Positions 1 through 9,389 of a stretch of 64,000 nucleotides of DNA are shown in pieces. The notes under the pieces are model-generated. The model was not told the DNA's origin. It made no database searches and saw only the letters and a list, made by a program, of their open reading frames with translations. The first letter of the stretch is position 1. Every line of letters starts with the position of its first letter. Position numbers and translations under genes: made by a program. Where the stretch lies: contig JAGFCA010000005.1 of the NCBI GenBank assembly GCA_022394755.1, positions 158,313 through 222,312 of the forward strand, written 5' to 3'. This DNA comes from Candidatus Poribacteria bacterium (GTDB lineage Bacteria; Poribacteria; WGA-4E; WGA-3G).

Positions 1-598
1 TATAGGTCTTATCAATATTAAAAAGTATATTCTCTCCATTAGGACTGAATTGAATTCTGTCAACAGACTGATTTAAAGTCAAAAAGGATGAATCCTCTTT
101 AGTTTCAATATCATACAAATTAATAACACCTTCTGAATCACCTGATATGAGAAACTGTCCATTAGGATGGTATGCAACAGACCGTATCCATGTTGAATGA
201 TTGTCAAATGTAGTTATAAGTTCATCCGTTTGTAAGTTCCACAATTCAATTCTGTTTCGTCTGAAATTATTTTCAATGTCAGCGAAATTCGTACAATCTG
301 GACTTAGCGTGATATGATCAATAGTTTCATTCATGTATTTGGATATTAATCCCAATTCTTTACCTGTATGTATATCGTATCTCCAAACCCCTATCGAACT
401 GATTACAAAAAGTTGAATACCATCAGGAGAAAACTTATACTGTATTCTATCCGCATAATTTGTTATTTCTCCCTTCCCAAGTCTATACTTTGCACCCTTA
501 GGTAGATTCCATTGATTGTAGTCATCAGCATGGGTATTAAAAAGAAATCCCATACAAAACAAAAGTATAAATAAGATAGATGCGGATATTAGTTTCAT
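1..598 (-). CDS. Secreted WD40-repeat propeller protein (3' end outside window)
   Basis: Read from an ATG at 598 and open to the window edge, so only the N-terminal ~199 residues are seen. It starts with a hydrophobic signal peptide ending near an HAD cleavage site. The segment LPKGAKYRLGKGE follows, then a degenerate copy of the SPDG...SSIGVWRYD signature found in the WD40 proteins at 22850 and 56336. Repeats with SPDG/HPNG turns and LWNL/LYDI strand ends show a beta-propeller, probably periplasmic or exported. WD40 propellers are interaction scaffolds, and the partner cannot be inferred. It is more divergent than its two paralogues. The gene lies downstream of a palindrome-rich spacer that separates it from the DUF420 gene. 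Confidence 0.8.
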   Translation of the reverse strand, partial: MKLISASILFILLFCMGFLFNTHADDYNQWNLPKGAKYRLGKGEITNYADRIQYKFSPDGIQLFVISSIGVWRYDIHTGKELGLISKYMNETIDHITLSPDCTNFADIENNFRRNRIELWNLQTDELITTFDNHSTWIRSVAYHPNGQFLISGDSEGVINLYDIETKEDSSFLTLNQSVDRIQFSPNGENILFNIDKTY

Positions 599-648
599 AC
601 TGTATGTTCCTTTAATAGAATACTATAATAGGGCATTTTTTAATCATA

Positions 649-847
649 GCACTCCACTGGAGTGCAGGGATTGTTAAGCCTCGCTGCTATAGACATATTG
701 CTCCTCTGGAGCAAGAACTACGATCATCAGTGTGTTAGACGCAATCAATTAGAATCAACGATACTGGTATTACGATGTTTTTCACACCAGCGGTGTGATA
801 TGTCTAAAGAAATAATAGCCAAAGTGTACCGTACTCCAGCGGAGTGC
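649..847. repeat. Cluster of four small CC-NNN-GG palindromes
   Basis: The 599-967 spacer holds no convincing gene. Four short inverted repeats lie at about 649-665, 698-714, 782-798 and 831-847. Each has the core CC-3nt-GG and different but self-complementary arms (gcact/agtgc, ttgct/agcaa, tcaca/tgtga, gtact/agtgc). The starts are spaced 49, 84 and 49 nt. Arms that change while staying paired suggest selection for structure, as in REP/PU-type extragenic palindromes. A short ORF over this stretch is probably spurious. Confidence 0.6.
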
Positions 848-967
848 TATGTAATACCATTACTAATAATGATCGTCCTTAAAGAAACCCCAAAATCCCA
901 TGAGAACCGACAGAAACTGTCTAAACTATTGTAATAGATTTGTCTACAATCTATTGTGCATTGCTGT

Positions 968-1387
968 TTAAGGCATCTGATACAGCATTAGATAAATTAG
1001 CACACCGGTAACGGAAACATAAAGCCAGATTGGAATGGTTATCTTAGCAATACGACGGTGCTGTTCAAATCTCTCTCGCCATGCCAAGTAAAGGGTCCGC
1101 AGTGCTAAGGGAACAATGAAAAATGCTAAGATAATATGCGAGATAAGGATAGAAAAGTAAACTGGTCGAATCCACCCCTGTTTTGTAAATGGAGTTGATC
1201 CTTCATTGGCATGGTAGATCACATAACTGATTAGGAACAGAATAGATACAGAAAACGCAGCTAACATACATTTCTTATGTGCATCTATTTTCTTTTGACG
1301 AATAAACACGTAGCCAACTATAAGAATAATTGCACTAATAGAATTTAAGGATGCATTTACAGTTGGCAAATCAGATATCTGTAACAC
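968..1387 (-). CDS. DUF420 family membrane protein
   Basis: A 139-residue protein with four predicted membrane spans (around residues 13-30, 42-58, 78-98 and 117-135). It has the DUF420 pattern of conserved His residues near the membrane surface (DAHKKCMLAA, IYHANEG, ISHIILAF, EQHRRIAK). DUF420 proteins such as Bacillus YozB are small inner-membrane proteins often encoded near cytochrome oxidase assembly genes. No oxidase genes are visible here. The gene ends just before the palindrome cluster and starts 13 nt after the end of the upstream dioxygenase gene on the same strand, so the two may be co-transcribed. Family assignment is good; function is unknown. Confidence 0.75.
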   Translation of the reverse strand: MLQISDLPTVNASLNSISAIILIVGYVFIRQKKIDAHKKCMLAAFSVSILFLISYVIYHANEGSTPFTKQGWIRPVYFSILISHIILAFFIVPLALRTLYLAWRERFEQHRRIAKITIPIWLYVSVTGVLIYLMLYQMP

Positions 1388-1399
1388 TTTCCCTCACCT

Positions 1400-2278
1400 C
1401 TATCGAAGCCATCGATAGGCTTGAACACCCTTGGAATTTTCCAAAGCAAATTTCCACCGTTTACACCATGTCTCATAATCTGTCTGACACGCTTCAGGTC
1501 GCATACGACTCCGCATCAAGAATGCGGGATAATAGGGTCTACCCGTTGGTTGATACACATCATGGTAACGTAAATCAAAACTCCAACGCACTGTATCAGA
1601 TTCGTTCGGTCTCGCACTGTGAAGTGTGTAATTATGGAATAGGATCACGCCACCAGCCCGTATAGGTAATTCTTTAGGTGTAAGATTTGGTGGTTGGTGT
1701 TCTGGCGGTACTGCTAACCCCGCATTATTCCATGCATGTTTAAATAGTCCAAACTTATGACTACCCGGGAGGACTTGCAGACATCCATTCTCTAAAGTAG
1801 CATCCACAATCGGTATCCAAACAGTCAACATAAAATACGGATCGGTATCGGGCCAACACACACCCGCATCCTGATGCCAAGGTGTTGGTTCATGTTGAGA
1901 TTCCTTTACTGGCAATACAGAACGGATATGTTGTATCGGGTTGCATAATATCTCTGAACCGACAAAAGATTCAGCAAGGTCTAATATCTTAGGATTCTTG
2001 AGAAAATTAAACGTTGCTTCTCCACGAGCACGCATAATGTCCAAATCCGCAGTAACCTCACGTGCTTCTGCAGCAAGGTATAACAAGCGTTCTGTAAATG
2101 GCTTATCCGCATAGGTAGAAGTTATTTTCCCTTCACTATGCAATTTCTCAGCACGGGTAGCAATAAGATCCGAATATTCTTCTATAACTGGACCGAGATC
2201 ACTGTCATCTAATACATCTTCAAGGAGAAGATAACCGTTTTCATGGAAAAATGATACTTCCGATTCTGTTAGCCTCAT
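1400..2278 (-). CDS. Phytanoyl-CoA dioxygenase (PhyH) family Fe(II)/2-oxoglutarate oxygenase
   Basis: A 292-residue protein of the PhyH family. The cupin core has the facial triad: His135 and Asp137 in PWHQDAG, and His220 in HNYTLHSARP. Arg231 follows and probably binds the 2-oxoglutarate carboxylate. All key residues for Fe(II) and 2-oxoglutarate are therefore present and the enzyme should be active. The N-terminal FFHENGYLLLEDVL segment is typical of the family. The substrate is unknown; family members hydroxylate CoA esters, small metabolites or natural products. It is paralogous to the next upstream gene (2322-3128) and is followed by the DUF420 gene. Confidence 0.88.
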   Translation of the reverse strand: MRLTESEVSFFHENGYLLLEDVLDDSDLGPVIEEYSDLIATRAEKLHSEGKITSTYADKPFTERLLYLAAEAREVTADLDIMRARGEATFNFLKNPKILDLAESFVGSEILCNPIQHIRSVLPVKESQHEPTPWHQDAGVCWPDTDPYFMLTVWIPIVDATLENGCLQVLPGSHKFGLFKHAWNNAGLAVPPEHQPPNLTPKELPIRAGGVILFHNYTLHSARPNESDTVRWSFDLRYHDVYQPTGRPYYPAFLMRSRMRPEACQTDYETWCKRWKFALENSKGVQAYRWLR

Positions 2279-2321
2279 AGAATGTAATCCTTAATCTATA
2301 TTGATGGATAGGAAACAAATC

Positions 2322-3128
2322 TTAAATTACCCACCTCTGTTCAGGAGGGTCAAACACAAATCCGTGAAAAAACTTTCTTTGATCAGGTGAAAGCTCCGAA
2401 TTGTAGAATTCCTTTGGATATCCCCAATGTTCCTCAGAAGCAACCATCCAAGGATGTTCATAGGCGTAATATAACATCTCACGACAACCATCAGATTTTG
2501 TAAACATACCTGATGAATGCCAAAGTGCATTATGAAATAGAATGGCACTCCCCGCAGGAGCACATACCTCTAACGCACCGGGATATTCATGCGGATATCG
2601 CAGGTCTTCATGGTTAGGGTCATGCATTGCTTTATGACTCCCCGGAAGCAGCCAGAGATTTCCCTGTCCACCCTCGGTCATATCTGTCAAATAATAACCG
2701 ATTTTGAGTTGCAATAAAGGTATCGGACGTAGATTTCGGTAACCGTTATCATGTCCATCAATATGCCATCCCATTGGACGTTCTTTCAAATCTGTATAAT
2801 GCTCTATAATTGCATCGGACGCATGATGATGTGGCATCTCATTCAGAATACCTGTGATATATGGCAACATCGGTTTCCAGTCTAACAGTTCTAAGAACAG
2901 CGGATGATCACCAAGGATATAGAATATGCGAGTACTTTTTTCACCGTGTATATGTGTCATACCTGTCTGTGTCAATCCGTTTTCTTCACATTCCCGACGC
3001 ATCTCAATTACCTCTGCAAGTGCACTTCTTAGACTTACAACATGGGATGATGTGAAAAAATCATCTAAGATAAGATAACCGTTATTATCAAAAAAGAATT
3101 TTTGAGCATCCGTTAATTCTTCTGACAT
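2322..3128 (-). CDS. Phytanoyl-CoA dioxygenase (PhyH) family oxygenase
   Basis: A 268-residue PhyH-like oxygenase with the metal triad His122-x-Asp124 (GWHIDGHDN) and His204 (ALWHSSG). Arg216 is the likely 2-oxoglutarate contact. The N-terminus (FFFDNNGYLILDDFF) matches the family opening. It lies 43 nt upstream of the second PhyH gene, and only the domain core is similar between them. They probably act on different substrates rather than being a recent duplication. The upstream neighbour on the same strand is an amidohydrolase, so the three may form a small catabolic group, but no substrate is evident. Confidence 0.87.
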   Translation of the reverse strand: MSEELTDAQKFFFDNNGYLILDDFFTSSHVVSLRSALAEVIEMRRECEENGLTQTGMTHIHGEKSTRIFYILGDHPLFLELLDWKPMLPYITGILNEMPHHHASDAIIEHYTDLKERPMGWHIDGHDNGYRNLRPIPLLQLKIGYYLTDMTEGGQGNLWLLPGSHKAMHDPNHEDLRYPHEYPGALEVCAPAGSAILFHNALWHSSGMFTKSDGCREMLYYAYEHPWMVASEEHWGYPKEFYNSELSPDQRKFFHGFVFDPPEQRWVI

Positions 3129-3175
3129 AATACATCCTCTATCTTGCTAAATTGATTTAGAAGTCTTCCTGTAAA

Positions 3176-4150
3176 TTAATCAATTTTAAACAATTTCTGA
3201 GCATTCTTACCAAAAACCTGTGCTTTATCTACACTTGAAATAGACATCTTTTCTATTAACGCCACAAACCGTGGCATATCTACCCAGGGATGATCACTTC
3301 CAAATAAAAGATTCTCCGCTCCGACAAACCCAAAGGCATATTCCAATGATTGTAGGGATGGTGATACTGTGTCCAAATAGATACCACGTAGATATTCACT
3401 CGGAGGTTGAGTTATATGTTCTCGTGCTCTACCCAACACCTCTGTTTGGTGATCTAAACGACCACTCATATAGGGCAAAATACCACCTACATGTGGCATC
3501 ACAACTCGCAAGTTTGGATGTCTTTCGAGAATCCCGCTCAATATCAATCTGAGTAAAGCAAAACTGTTATCAACCTGCAATCCCATCATACCTATCATCC
3601 AGTGATCTTTAATTGCTTCTCCCCAAGTTGGTACAGTAGGATGCATGACAATTGGCATTTCGCAAAATTCGGCATGTGTATATACAGGTTCAAATTGTGG
3701 AGAATCAACAGGTTCACCCCCGATATGTGAATAGAGCATTATCCCACGAAACCCAAGTTCTTTCACACGATCCAGTTCGACAATTGCTTCATCTGTATTT
3801 TGCCATGGTAGGCATGCTAAACCCGCAAATCGGTCCGGATGTTGTTCCACAAGTTCAACAATTGCATTGTTAATAGCATGTGCACCTTCATTACCGAGTT
3901 CAGGAGAGAGCATGCAGGGTGGCGGGATATTTGTGCTGAGAAGTGCCATGTCAACATCTGCTGCATCCATATCCTTTAGTTTGCGTTTAGGATCGTATAC
4001 TTCATCTTGCAGTCGAAAGGTCTGTACATCTCCGTATGTTACAATTGCTTCACTGCCTTGGCGTATAACTTGTGGCGGATGTGGATTCTTTTCTAAAACT
4101 TCAATATACTCTTTTGGGAATATGTGACTTTGTACATCTATTCTCATCAT
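3176..4150 (-). CDS. Amidohydrolase family 2 (ACMSD-like TIM barrel)
   Basis: A protein of ~324 residues with the amidohydrolase-2/ACMSD pattern: an opening RIDVQSHIFP strand, a mid-protein IVMHPT, a VVMPHVGG strand and GSDHPWVD near the C-terminus. The usual N-terminal H-x-H metal motif reads Q-x-H here. This variant is known in some members and may alter metal binding. The reading frame extends to a TTG at 4168, but ATGs at 4150 and 4147 place the start directly before the first beta strand and are preferred. Family members hydrolyse or decarboxylate cyclic or aromatic substrates; the substrate here is unknown. The gene precedes the two PhyH oxygenase genes on the same strand. Confidence 0.8.
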   Translation of the reverse strand: MMRIDVQSHIFPKEYIEVLEKNPHPPQVIRQGSEAIVTYGDVQTFRLQDEVYDPKRKLKDMDAADVDMALLSTNIPPPCMLSPELGNEGAHAINNAIVELVEQHPDRFAGLACLPWQNTDEAIVELDRVKELGFRGIMLYSHIGGEPVDSPQFEPVYTHAEFCEMPIVMHPTVPTWGEAIKDHWMIGMMGLQVDNSFALLRLILSGILERHPNLRVVMPHVGGILPYMSGRLDHQTEVLGRAREHITQPPSEYLRGIYLDTVSPSLQSLEYAFGFVGAENLLFGSDHPWVDMPRFVALIEKMSISSVDKAQVFGKNAQKLFKID

Positions 4151-4179
4151 AGAATCAATTAATCTCAATACCCTTATTC

Positions 4180-7100
4180 CTAACTAAATGAACTCCACTT
4201 AACCATATAATCAGAGGATACTTCACGAACAAACATCGATGTAGAATGTTCCCTATTCCCTTGCCTATATACTGTTGTAGACAAAAACAGTTGCTTCTGT
4301 GCACGCGTCATACCCACATAGAACAGACGACGTTCCTCCTCCAGTTCCGCTTGCGTCATATCATGCCTCCATATAGGAAAACTCCCGTCTTCCATACCTA
4401 TTATAATCACTACAGGATACTCAGTGCCTTTCGCAGCATGCAATGTCATCAAGGTTACCTGTTCAGATGAATTATCAATCTCATCCAAATTAGTAAGTAA
4501 TTTCTGATAGCCTAAGAAATCAATCAGTCTATCTCCAAGATCAGCTTTCTCAAATTTCAAGAGCATATTCTTAAATCGTGCCTCGTTTTCTAACCAATCT
4601 GTATCTTCTTGAAGAATAGGCGGTATCTTCTCTTGTAAATGCTTGATAGATTCCTCAACTTGTTCTCTTTCTTCAAAATCAAGTGGTATATCTTCAGGAA
4701 AAGAGATAGGATGGATTTTGATATATCGATAGGCAGCATTGAGATATGCAATATTCTCGGAGAATTCATTACGTTCATCAGGTTCTGACTTTGATAGTAT
4801 ACCAATTCCTACAAGTGGTAATAATTCTGGAAGCGACTTCAATTCCTGCTTTTTCAAATCAATCTGCACTAATTTCTGGAAAATCTGTCGATTAACCTCA
4901 ACATCCTCCATCGCTCTATGTAATGTATTATGTGCTATACCAAATTTCTCAACTAATGCTTCAATTCCCCTACGTTGTCTACGTAGTAACCTACGTGCAG
5001 TAATAAGGGTATCATAATATGGATTCGATAAACCTCGGCTTAGAATATCCTTCATGTCCCGTTCAAGAATCAAATTATCATATTGAGCGATATTATGTCC
5101 AACTAAGATACTGTCCCCAATGAAATTACAAAATTCTGGAAGTATTGTCTCTATACTCGGTTCATTCTCTACATCCTCCTTTCTTATCCCATGTATTTTT
5201 GTAGCTGAAGGAGGAATGTCCCCACCTGGAGGTTTTACTAATCTGTGATAATCATCAATTTTTTCCCCTATTCCATTCAATCGCATTGCCGCAATCTCAA
5301 CGATCTGTGCTCTCTTTGTGTTGACCCCTGTTGTTTCCAGATCATACATAACCATATCAGACATGTTCGGTGTCTCAAATCTACTTAAGAGTCGTTGACA
5401 TAACTTTAAAGCAACGACGCTTCTTACTACAGCATTCCCAAGATGTATGACATCATTTTTATCCGGTATAGAACCAATCGAGATTATTCTCGTTCCAAAC
5501 TCCCTATCCTGAAGCTCCGTAAAATCACCTATCAGTATATTAACACTGTTTTCTTTTAGGATGGGTGTATTGTTTGGTACATTCAATGTATCCTGTTTTG
5601 GGAGATACTGAATATCAACATCCTGATCCAAATACTCTGTCAAGGTCTGTCTTATAATCTCTGTTGCACAATACTCGTCAATACCATAACTTGCAATTAT
5701 CCGTATAGGTTCACCCAGATCAATAGCACTATAAAGCACATCTTGTACTACTCCCAAGTTTTGTATTTCATCATAATTCTCAATAATAGACAATTCTTTG
5801 CCACGATATGGTGATCGGGATAGTGCTAATTTCTTCAATAACTCTTGGCCAATTACACCTATTTTTTCATCCTGTATATCATGCTTTAATTCATAAATTT
5901 GTTTCCTAAACATACGGATTTTATGACGTGTTAACGGTCCGACATCTTCTCGAAAATCTTCTACATACTCCAGTAATCTCGATAACTCAATCCCTTTCCG
6001 TTTTGCTAACCACTTCAGGCGTACCCAAGTCAACTCATCTATACGACGTTCGGGGAAATTAATTGCAGTTTCATAATCTCGCGGTAGTCCCCATTCAAGA
6101 AAACAGAGATAGGAGAGAATACCCTTTAGGTGTTCATCGTCTAATGCATTAGTTGGACGTATTCGTTGGTACTGTATTTCTGTTCTGTTAAGCTGCTCAG
6201 ACAACACATCCGCAAGTTTATGAGTTCGATAGAAAACAGCAATATCTCGATAAGAATAACCGCGTTGTTTTACCAAGTTCTGAATGAGTTTAATTACACT
6301 CCGTGCCTCCTCAGTAGCGGTATAAAATGTATAGTGAAAGATATCACGACCATCTTCGTTCACTGATTTAAGGGCACGTTCTTTTTGCCAAGTAGGATTC
6401 TTGGCAATAACCTCTTGCGCTGCACGTAATATCGTCTTGCTACATCGATAGTGATCGTCTAAGGTAATTATCTTAGGAGAATAATCCTCCCTAAGCTTGT
6501 CTATATAAATTGGATCTGAACCACGCCAACTATAAATCGCTTGATCACCATCTGCTACTACCATCAGATTAGAATCAGTCGTGGGACATAATTGTTGAAG
6601 AAGACGGTATTGAATCTTATTAACATCATGGTATTCATCTACAAGTATATATGAGAGTTGGTTATGGTATTGTTCCAATACGGTAGAACTTTTTTCAAAC
6701 AACTCAACTGATTTCAAAAGAAGATCATCAAAATCCAAAGCATGGTAACCAGAGAGTTTTTTTTGATACGCATCTAAAATCTCTCTAATGTTGGATTCAG
6801 CATTTTCATCATCTATATCAAGGAGAATATCCGAATCTATCTCAAATGTCTGTGATTTATCATATACATGGTGTTTATATTCACTGAGAACATTTCTTAA
6901 TCGCCAAGAGGGATAATCATTTGAATTAAGATTCAGATCTTTGACAATCTCTGTTAATATCTCATCTTGAATTTCTTGATCAAAAATAGCGAAATTCTCA
7001 TTTAATTCAATCTCTATAGCATGATCTCGTAGTACTTTTACACAGAACGAATGGAAAGTTCTAACATTCACGTTAGGACCATGTGGATCCCCAATTTCAT

Positions 7101-7317
7101 CAATAACACGATCTCGCATCTCTTGAGCGGCTTTGTTTGTAAAGGTGATAGCAAGAATGTTCTCAGGTCTGATACTATATTCCCGAATCAGATTGGCAAT
7201 ACGATGCGTAATAACCCTTGTTTTACCAGTGCCAGGACCCGCAATTACAAGTATAGGACCGTCCTTCTGTTCTACAGCTTCTTTCTGTTTCTCATTTAGT
7301 TCATGTAGAATATCCAT
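4180..7317 (-). CDS. UvrD/PcrA-type helicase with internal DnaQ-like exonuclease domain
   Basis: A 1045-residue superfamily 1A helicase. Walker A (GPGTGKT) is at residues 27-33, motif Ia-Ic at about 55-90 and Walker B (VDEYHD) at 226-231. Motif III (DGDQAIYSWRG) is near 256-266, motif IV near 285-292, motif V (TLHAAKGTEYP) at 958-968 and motif VI (RRLFYVGMTRA) at about 996-1006. A complete DEDDh exonuclease domain lies at about 654-815, between motifs IV and V: D659-x-E661, D747 in HNIAQYD, and H800...D805 in HRAMED. Residues ~515-645 form an alpha/beta-like segment I cannot assign. UvrD proteins are normally ~720 residues; the excess is this insertion. Predicted role: a helicase coupled to a 3'-5' nuclease in repair. 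Confidence 0.85.
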   Translation of the reverse strand: MDILHELNEKQKEAVEQKDGPILVIAGPGTGKTRVITHRIANLIREYSIRPENILAITFTNKAAQEMRDRVIDEIGDPHGPNVNVRTFHSFCVKVLRDHAIEIELNENFAIFDQEIQDEILTEIVKDLNLNSNDYPSWRLRNVLSEYKHHVYDKSQTFEIDSDILLDIDDENAESNIREILDAYQKKLSGYHALDFDDLLLKSVELFEKSSTVLEQYHNQLSYILVDEYHDVNKIQYRLLQQLCPTTDSNLMVVADGDQAIYSWRGSDPIYIDKLREDYSPKIITLDDHYRCSKTILRAAQEVIAKNPTWQKERALKSVNEDGRDIFHYTFYTATEEARSVIKLIQNLVKQRGYSYRDIAVFYRTHKLADVLSEQLNRTEIQYQRIRPTNALDDEHLKGILSYLCFLEWGLPRDYETAINFPERRIDELTWVRLKWLAKRKGIELSRLLEYVEDFREDVGPLTRHKIRMFRKQIYELKHDIQDEKIGVIGQELLKKLALSRSPYRGKELSIIENYDEIQNLGVVQDVLYSAIDLGEPIRIIASYGIDEYCATEIIRQTLTEYLDQDVDIQYLPKQDTLNVPNNTPILKENSVNILIGDFTELQDREFGTRIISIGSIPDKNDVIHLGNAVVRSVVALKLCQRLLSRFETPNMSDMVMYDLETTGVNTKRAQIVEIAAMRLNGIGEKIDDYHRLVKPPGGDIPPSATKIHGIRKEDVENEPSIETILPEFCNFIGDSILVGHNIAQYDNLILERDMKDILSRGLSNPYYDTLITARRLLRRQRRGIEALVEKFGIAHNTLHRAMEDVEVNRQIFQKLVQIDLKKQELKSLPELLPLVGIGILSKSEPDERNEFSENIAYLNAAYRYIKIHPISFPEDIPLDFEEREQVEESIKHLQEKIPPILQEDTDWLENEARFKNMLLKFEKADLGDRLIDFLGYQKLLTNLDEIDNSSEQVTLMTLHAAKGTEYPVVIIIGMEDGSFPIWRHDMTQAELEEERRLFYVGMTRAQKQLFLSTTVYRQGNREHSTSMFVREVSSDYMVKWSSFS

Positions 7318-8130
7318 CTATATCGCCTTAATAAGAATATTGTTTCGTAATTCTCAATGTTCCACAATAAATCGCTTCATCTGATCTGGTTCAAAAGTAT
7401 TGACAATACTAAGACTTAGTATATCTGAAGTCTTACGAAATCTCAAGTGGTATTACACCCAAAGGCACTACGGTGTGTAAAGTTTTTACCATTAACAGAT
7501 ATTTTAAAAATCCAGAACCGATAGGACGGTCTCATAGGGAATCTCTAAATGTGGATATTAGTGCAAGATACATAAGTCCTAATTCATAAAAACAAAAATA
7601 AAATGAAGAAAAAGATCATAACATACATCAAAATATTACAGAAACAAAAATACATAAATCGGTAAATTCACATTATAAACTAATTAGAATACAGAAATTT
7701 ACTTAGAAACAAAATTTACACCCGTTATAATATTTGTAATATATAATATACTATGAATACAAAAATCCGTTTTATAGCTACCTTATTCAATTTTCGGAAT
7801 TTATCAGGACAATGTGGAATTGTGAGAACTATTTATATACCATCTTCTCTGTTATCAAAGAAAATAGATAACACAACACCGTCAAAAAGTATGGTAATTG
7901 CAACTTTTTTTAAATTTCAGAAATTCTATACTAAATGTGCTATAAAGCCATACAGAGACTGGAGTAATGTGGTTTAAAATTTCATGAATTAAAGTTACAC
8001 TTTGTAGGAAAAGTGTAACATTTTCTCACATATCTAATAGATTGATATGACCAAACAATTAGAACGGCTGCTGCAACAGAAACGACCTGCACGACGAAGT
8101 AATAATAAAATTAATCCCTTGGAGAAACAA
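7318..8130. other. Long AT-rich non-coding gap
   Basis: About 810 bp separate the divergent helicase and lipoprotein genes. A 74-codon frame at 7753-7977 lacks a ribosome-binding site and recognisable features, and I do not call it. The sequence contains a TAAGTCCT segment near 7570-7577, which also occurs at the ends of the element at 36390-37095. It also contains the 44-bp dispersed repeat at 7996-8039. The frame into the lipoprotein gene is open from 8047, but the start at 8131 is better supported. Confidence 0.5.
7996..8039 (+). repeat. 44-bp dispersed repeat, copy 1
   Basis: This segment matches the reverse complement of 36502-36545 at about 43 of 44 positions. It contains the inverted arms acacttt and aaagtgt around a 5-6 nt loop, so it can form a small hairpin. 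The two copies lie 28 kb apart in opposite orientation in non-coding DNA. This fits a small mobile or REP-like element rather than a gene-specific signal. Confidence 0.7.
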
Positions 8131-8931
8131 ATGAAAACTATATTTACAGTTGTGTTAATTTTCAGTTTATGCATGGTTGTATCCTGTGTTAAAACAACAA
8201 AGACACCAGTCATCAAATATGAGGGACCAATACCACAAACACCTGAAACTATTCTTCAAGCATTTACATTTAATAATGTCTCTATTGAATGGTTGCAGGC
8301 ATGTAATGAGAGATACTCTCCAACCAAATGGATTCAAAGGATTCTTGATAAAGGCATTGTTTTTGAAGATGCTAATGATTTCCATCAGTATATGATGTTG
8401 CTTCGTAGTGGTTTAATGCATCAGGAGCGTATATATTTATCTGATCCGGAAAAATGGTTTCCCAAAATGTATTTCGGTACTATATATGATGACTGGAAAT
8501 CCTTTGAAGATGCTTACATTGATAGACAGATTTGGAAATACCAACAAACCAAAGCCGCAAAGCAGGCAGATCCTACCGTATTCTCCGTTGAATTTTTAGG
8601 ACCTGATGGAAGAACCGTTCTTCCACTTCCTAAAAAAAGCGTTATTATTAATAGAGGATTGAAGGGATACGGAGTAAGTAGTGGAAATGCTAAACTTACT
8701 GAGCAACATATGTTTGACATTGCATTTAAGGGTAAACACCCGTGGGGTTGGAAAGTCGTTTATATTGATGATATGGGTAATATTCTTCCTAAAAAACCGC
8801 CACCGATAAGTCGTGAAGAACTTGAACTTCCCGCAGATGTGCCGTGGCCGCCTAAAAACCAAGAACATTTAGATCGTATTTATGAGGAAGTAAAACAAGG
8901 TCGCTATAACAACAATGGGGATAACAGATGA
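8131..8931 (+). CDS. Putative lipoprotein of unknown family
   Basis: I do not recognise the family. The 266-residue product begins with a lipoprotein signal peptide whose lipobox MVVSC puts the modified Cys near residue 18. It is thus probably anchored in a membrane facing the periplasm or outside. The start at 8131 is chosen over an in-frame upstream ATG at 8047 because GGAG lies 6-7 nt before it and it gives a proper signal peptide. The mature part has the motif PTKWIQRILDKG and ends with VVYIDDMGNILPKK and a Pro-rich tail. Matching motifs (PEQWLQKVLDAG, VIYIDKMGNQL) occur in the product of 9390-10256, so the two genes are paralogues. Confidence 0.72.
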   Translation: MKTIFTVVLIFSLCMVVSCVKTTKTPVIKYEGPIPQTPETILQAFTFNNVSIEWLQACNERYSPTKWIQRILDKGIVFEDANDFHQYMMLLRSGLMHQERIYLSDPEKWFPKMYFGTIYDDWKSFEDAYIDRQIWKYQQTKAAKQADPTVFSVEFLGPDGRTVLPLPKKSVIINRGLKGYGVSSGNAKLTEQHMFDIAFKGKHPWGWKVVYIDDMGNILPKKPPPISREELELPADVPWPPKNQEHLDRIYEEVKQGRYNNNGDNR

Positions 8932-8947
8932 GACTTTTTTAATTTAA

Positions 8948-9154
8948 AGAAGTTGTATATTTGGTTCCAAGTTAGATGATTTTAAGAAAAGCATAACCAA
9001 AAACCAATAACTGTAAACTAATATATAACATACGTGATTCACGAAGAATAGGTGCTTTTAAAATCAGAAACCCTTATACAGTAAGGGTTCATAAAATTGC
9101 TCCGTGCAGGTTTCCGTGAAAGCTACATCATCTCAATACGATAAATATTAACAA
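8948..9154 (+). repeat. ~200-bp dispersed repeat with conserved hairpins, copy 1
   Basis: This stretch aligns, with substitutions and small indels, to 58718-58956. Shared blocks include agttgtatatttggtt, ataacatacgtgattcacga and a later cgtgcaggttt. A perfect hairpin with 8-bp arms aaccctta/taagggtt lies at 9068-9088; the other copy keeps a 7-bp version. The copy fills much of the 458-bp gap before the membrane-anchored protein gene. At 9161-9190 it is followed by a run of gatagc/gatagct units. It could be a non-autonomous mobile element or a structured RNA. Confidence 0.65.
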
Positions 9155-9389
9155 CTTTTTCTGATAGCCGATAGCTGATAGCTGATAGCTACTGAAGTAG
9201 CAATGTTTGTGAAAATGATTCATGCGATAATTATAGGTATCTATACACAAAGACAGCATCCTACTTATGCCAAAAACTCTACACACCTAATGCTACTTAT
9301 TGAACTTAATGATATATTGAAAATGTGGTAAAATGTGACTACATATATTAGTTCTCTATCATTGGAATCTTAAACGAAGGAAATAACGT

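Noticed and set aside
662..934. 90-codon ORF in the palindrome cluster
   Set aside because: No ribosome-binding site or family resemblance, and it reads through four inverted repeats that explain the sequence.
7753..7977. 74-codon ORF in the 7318-8130 gap
   Set aside because: No ribosome-binding site, low-complexity AT-rich composition and no recognisable motif.
8047..8130. Upstream start for the lipoprotein gene at 8047
   Set aside because: It adds a basic 28-residue stretch before the signal peptide, whereas the ATG at 8131 has GGAG and a proper lipoprotein signal.
9161..9190. Run of gatagc/gatagct as a CRISPR-like array
   Set aside because: Units are about 7-10 nt with no spacers; it is a simple tandem repeat. 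No CRISPR array or cas gene is seen in the window.
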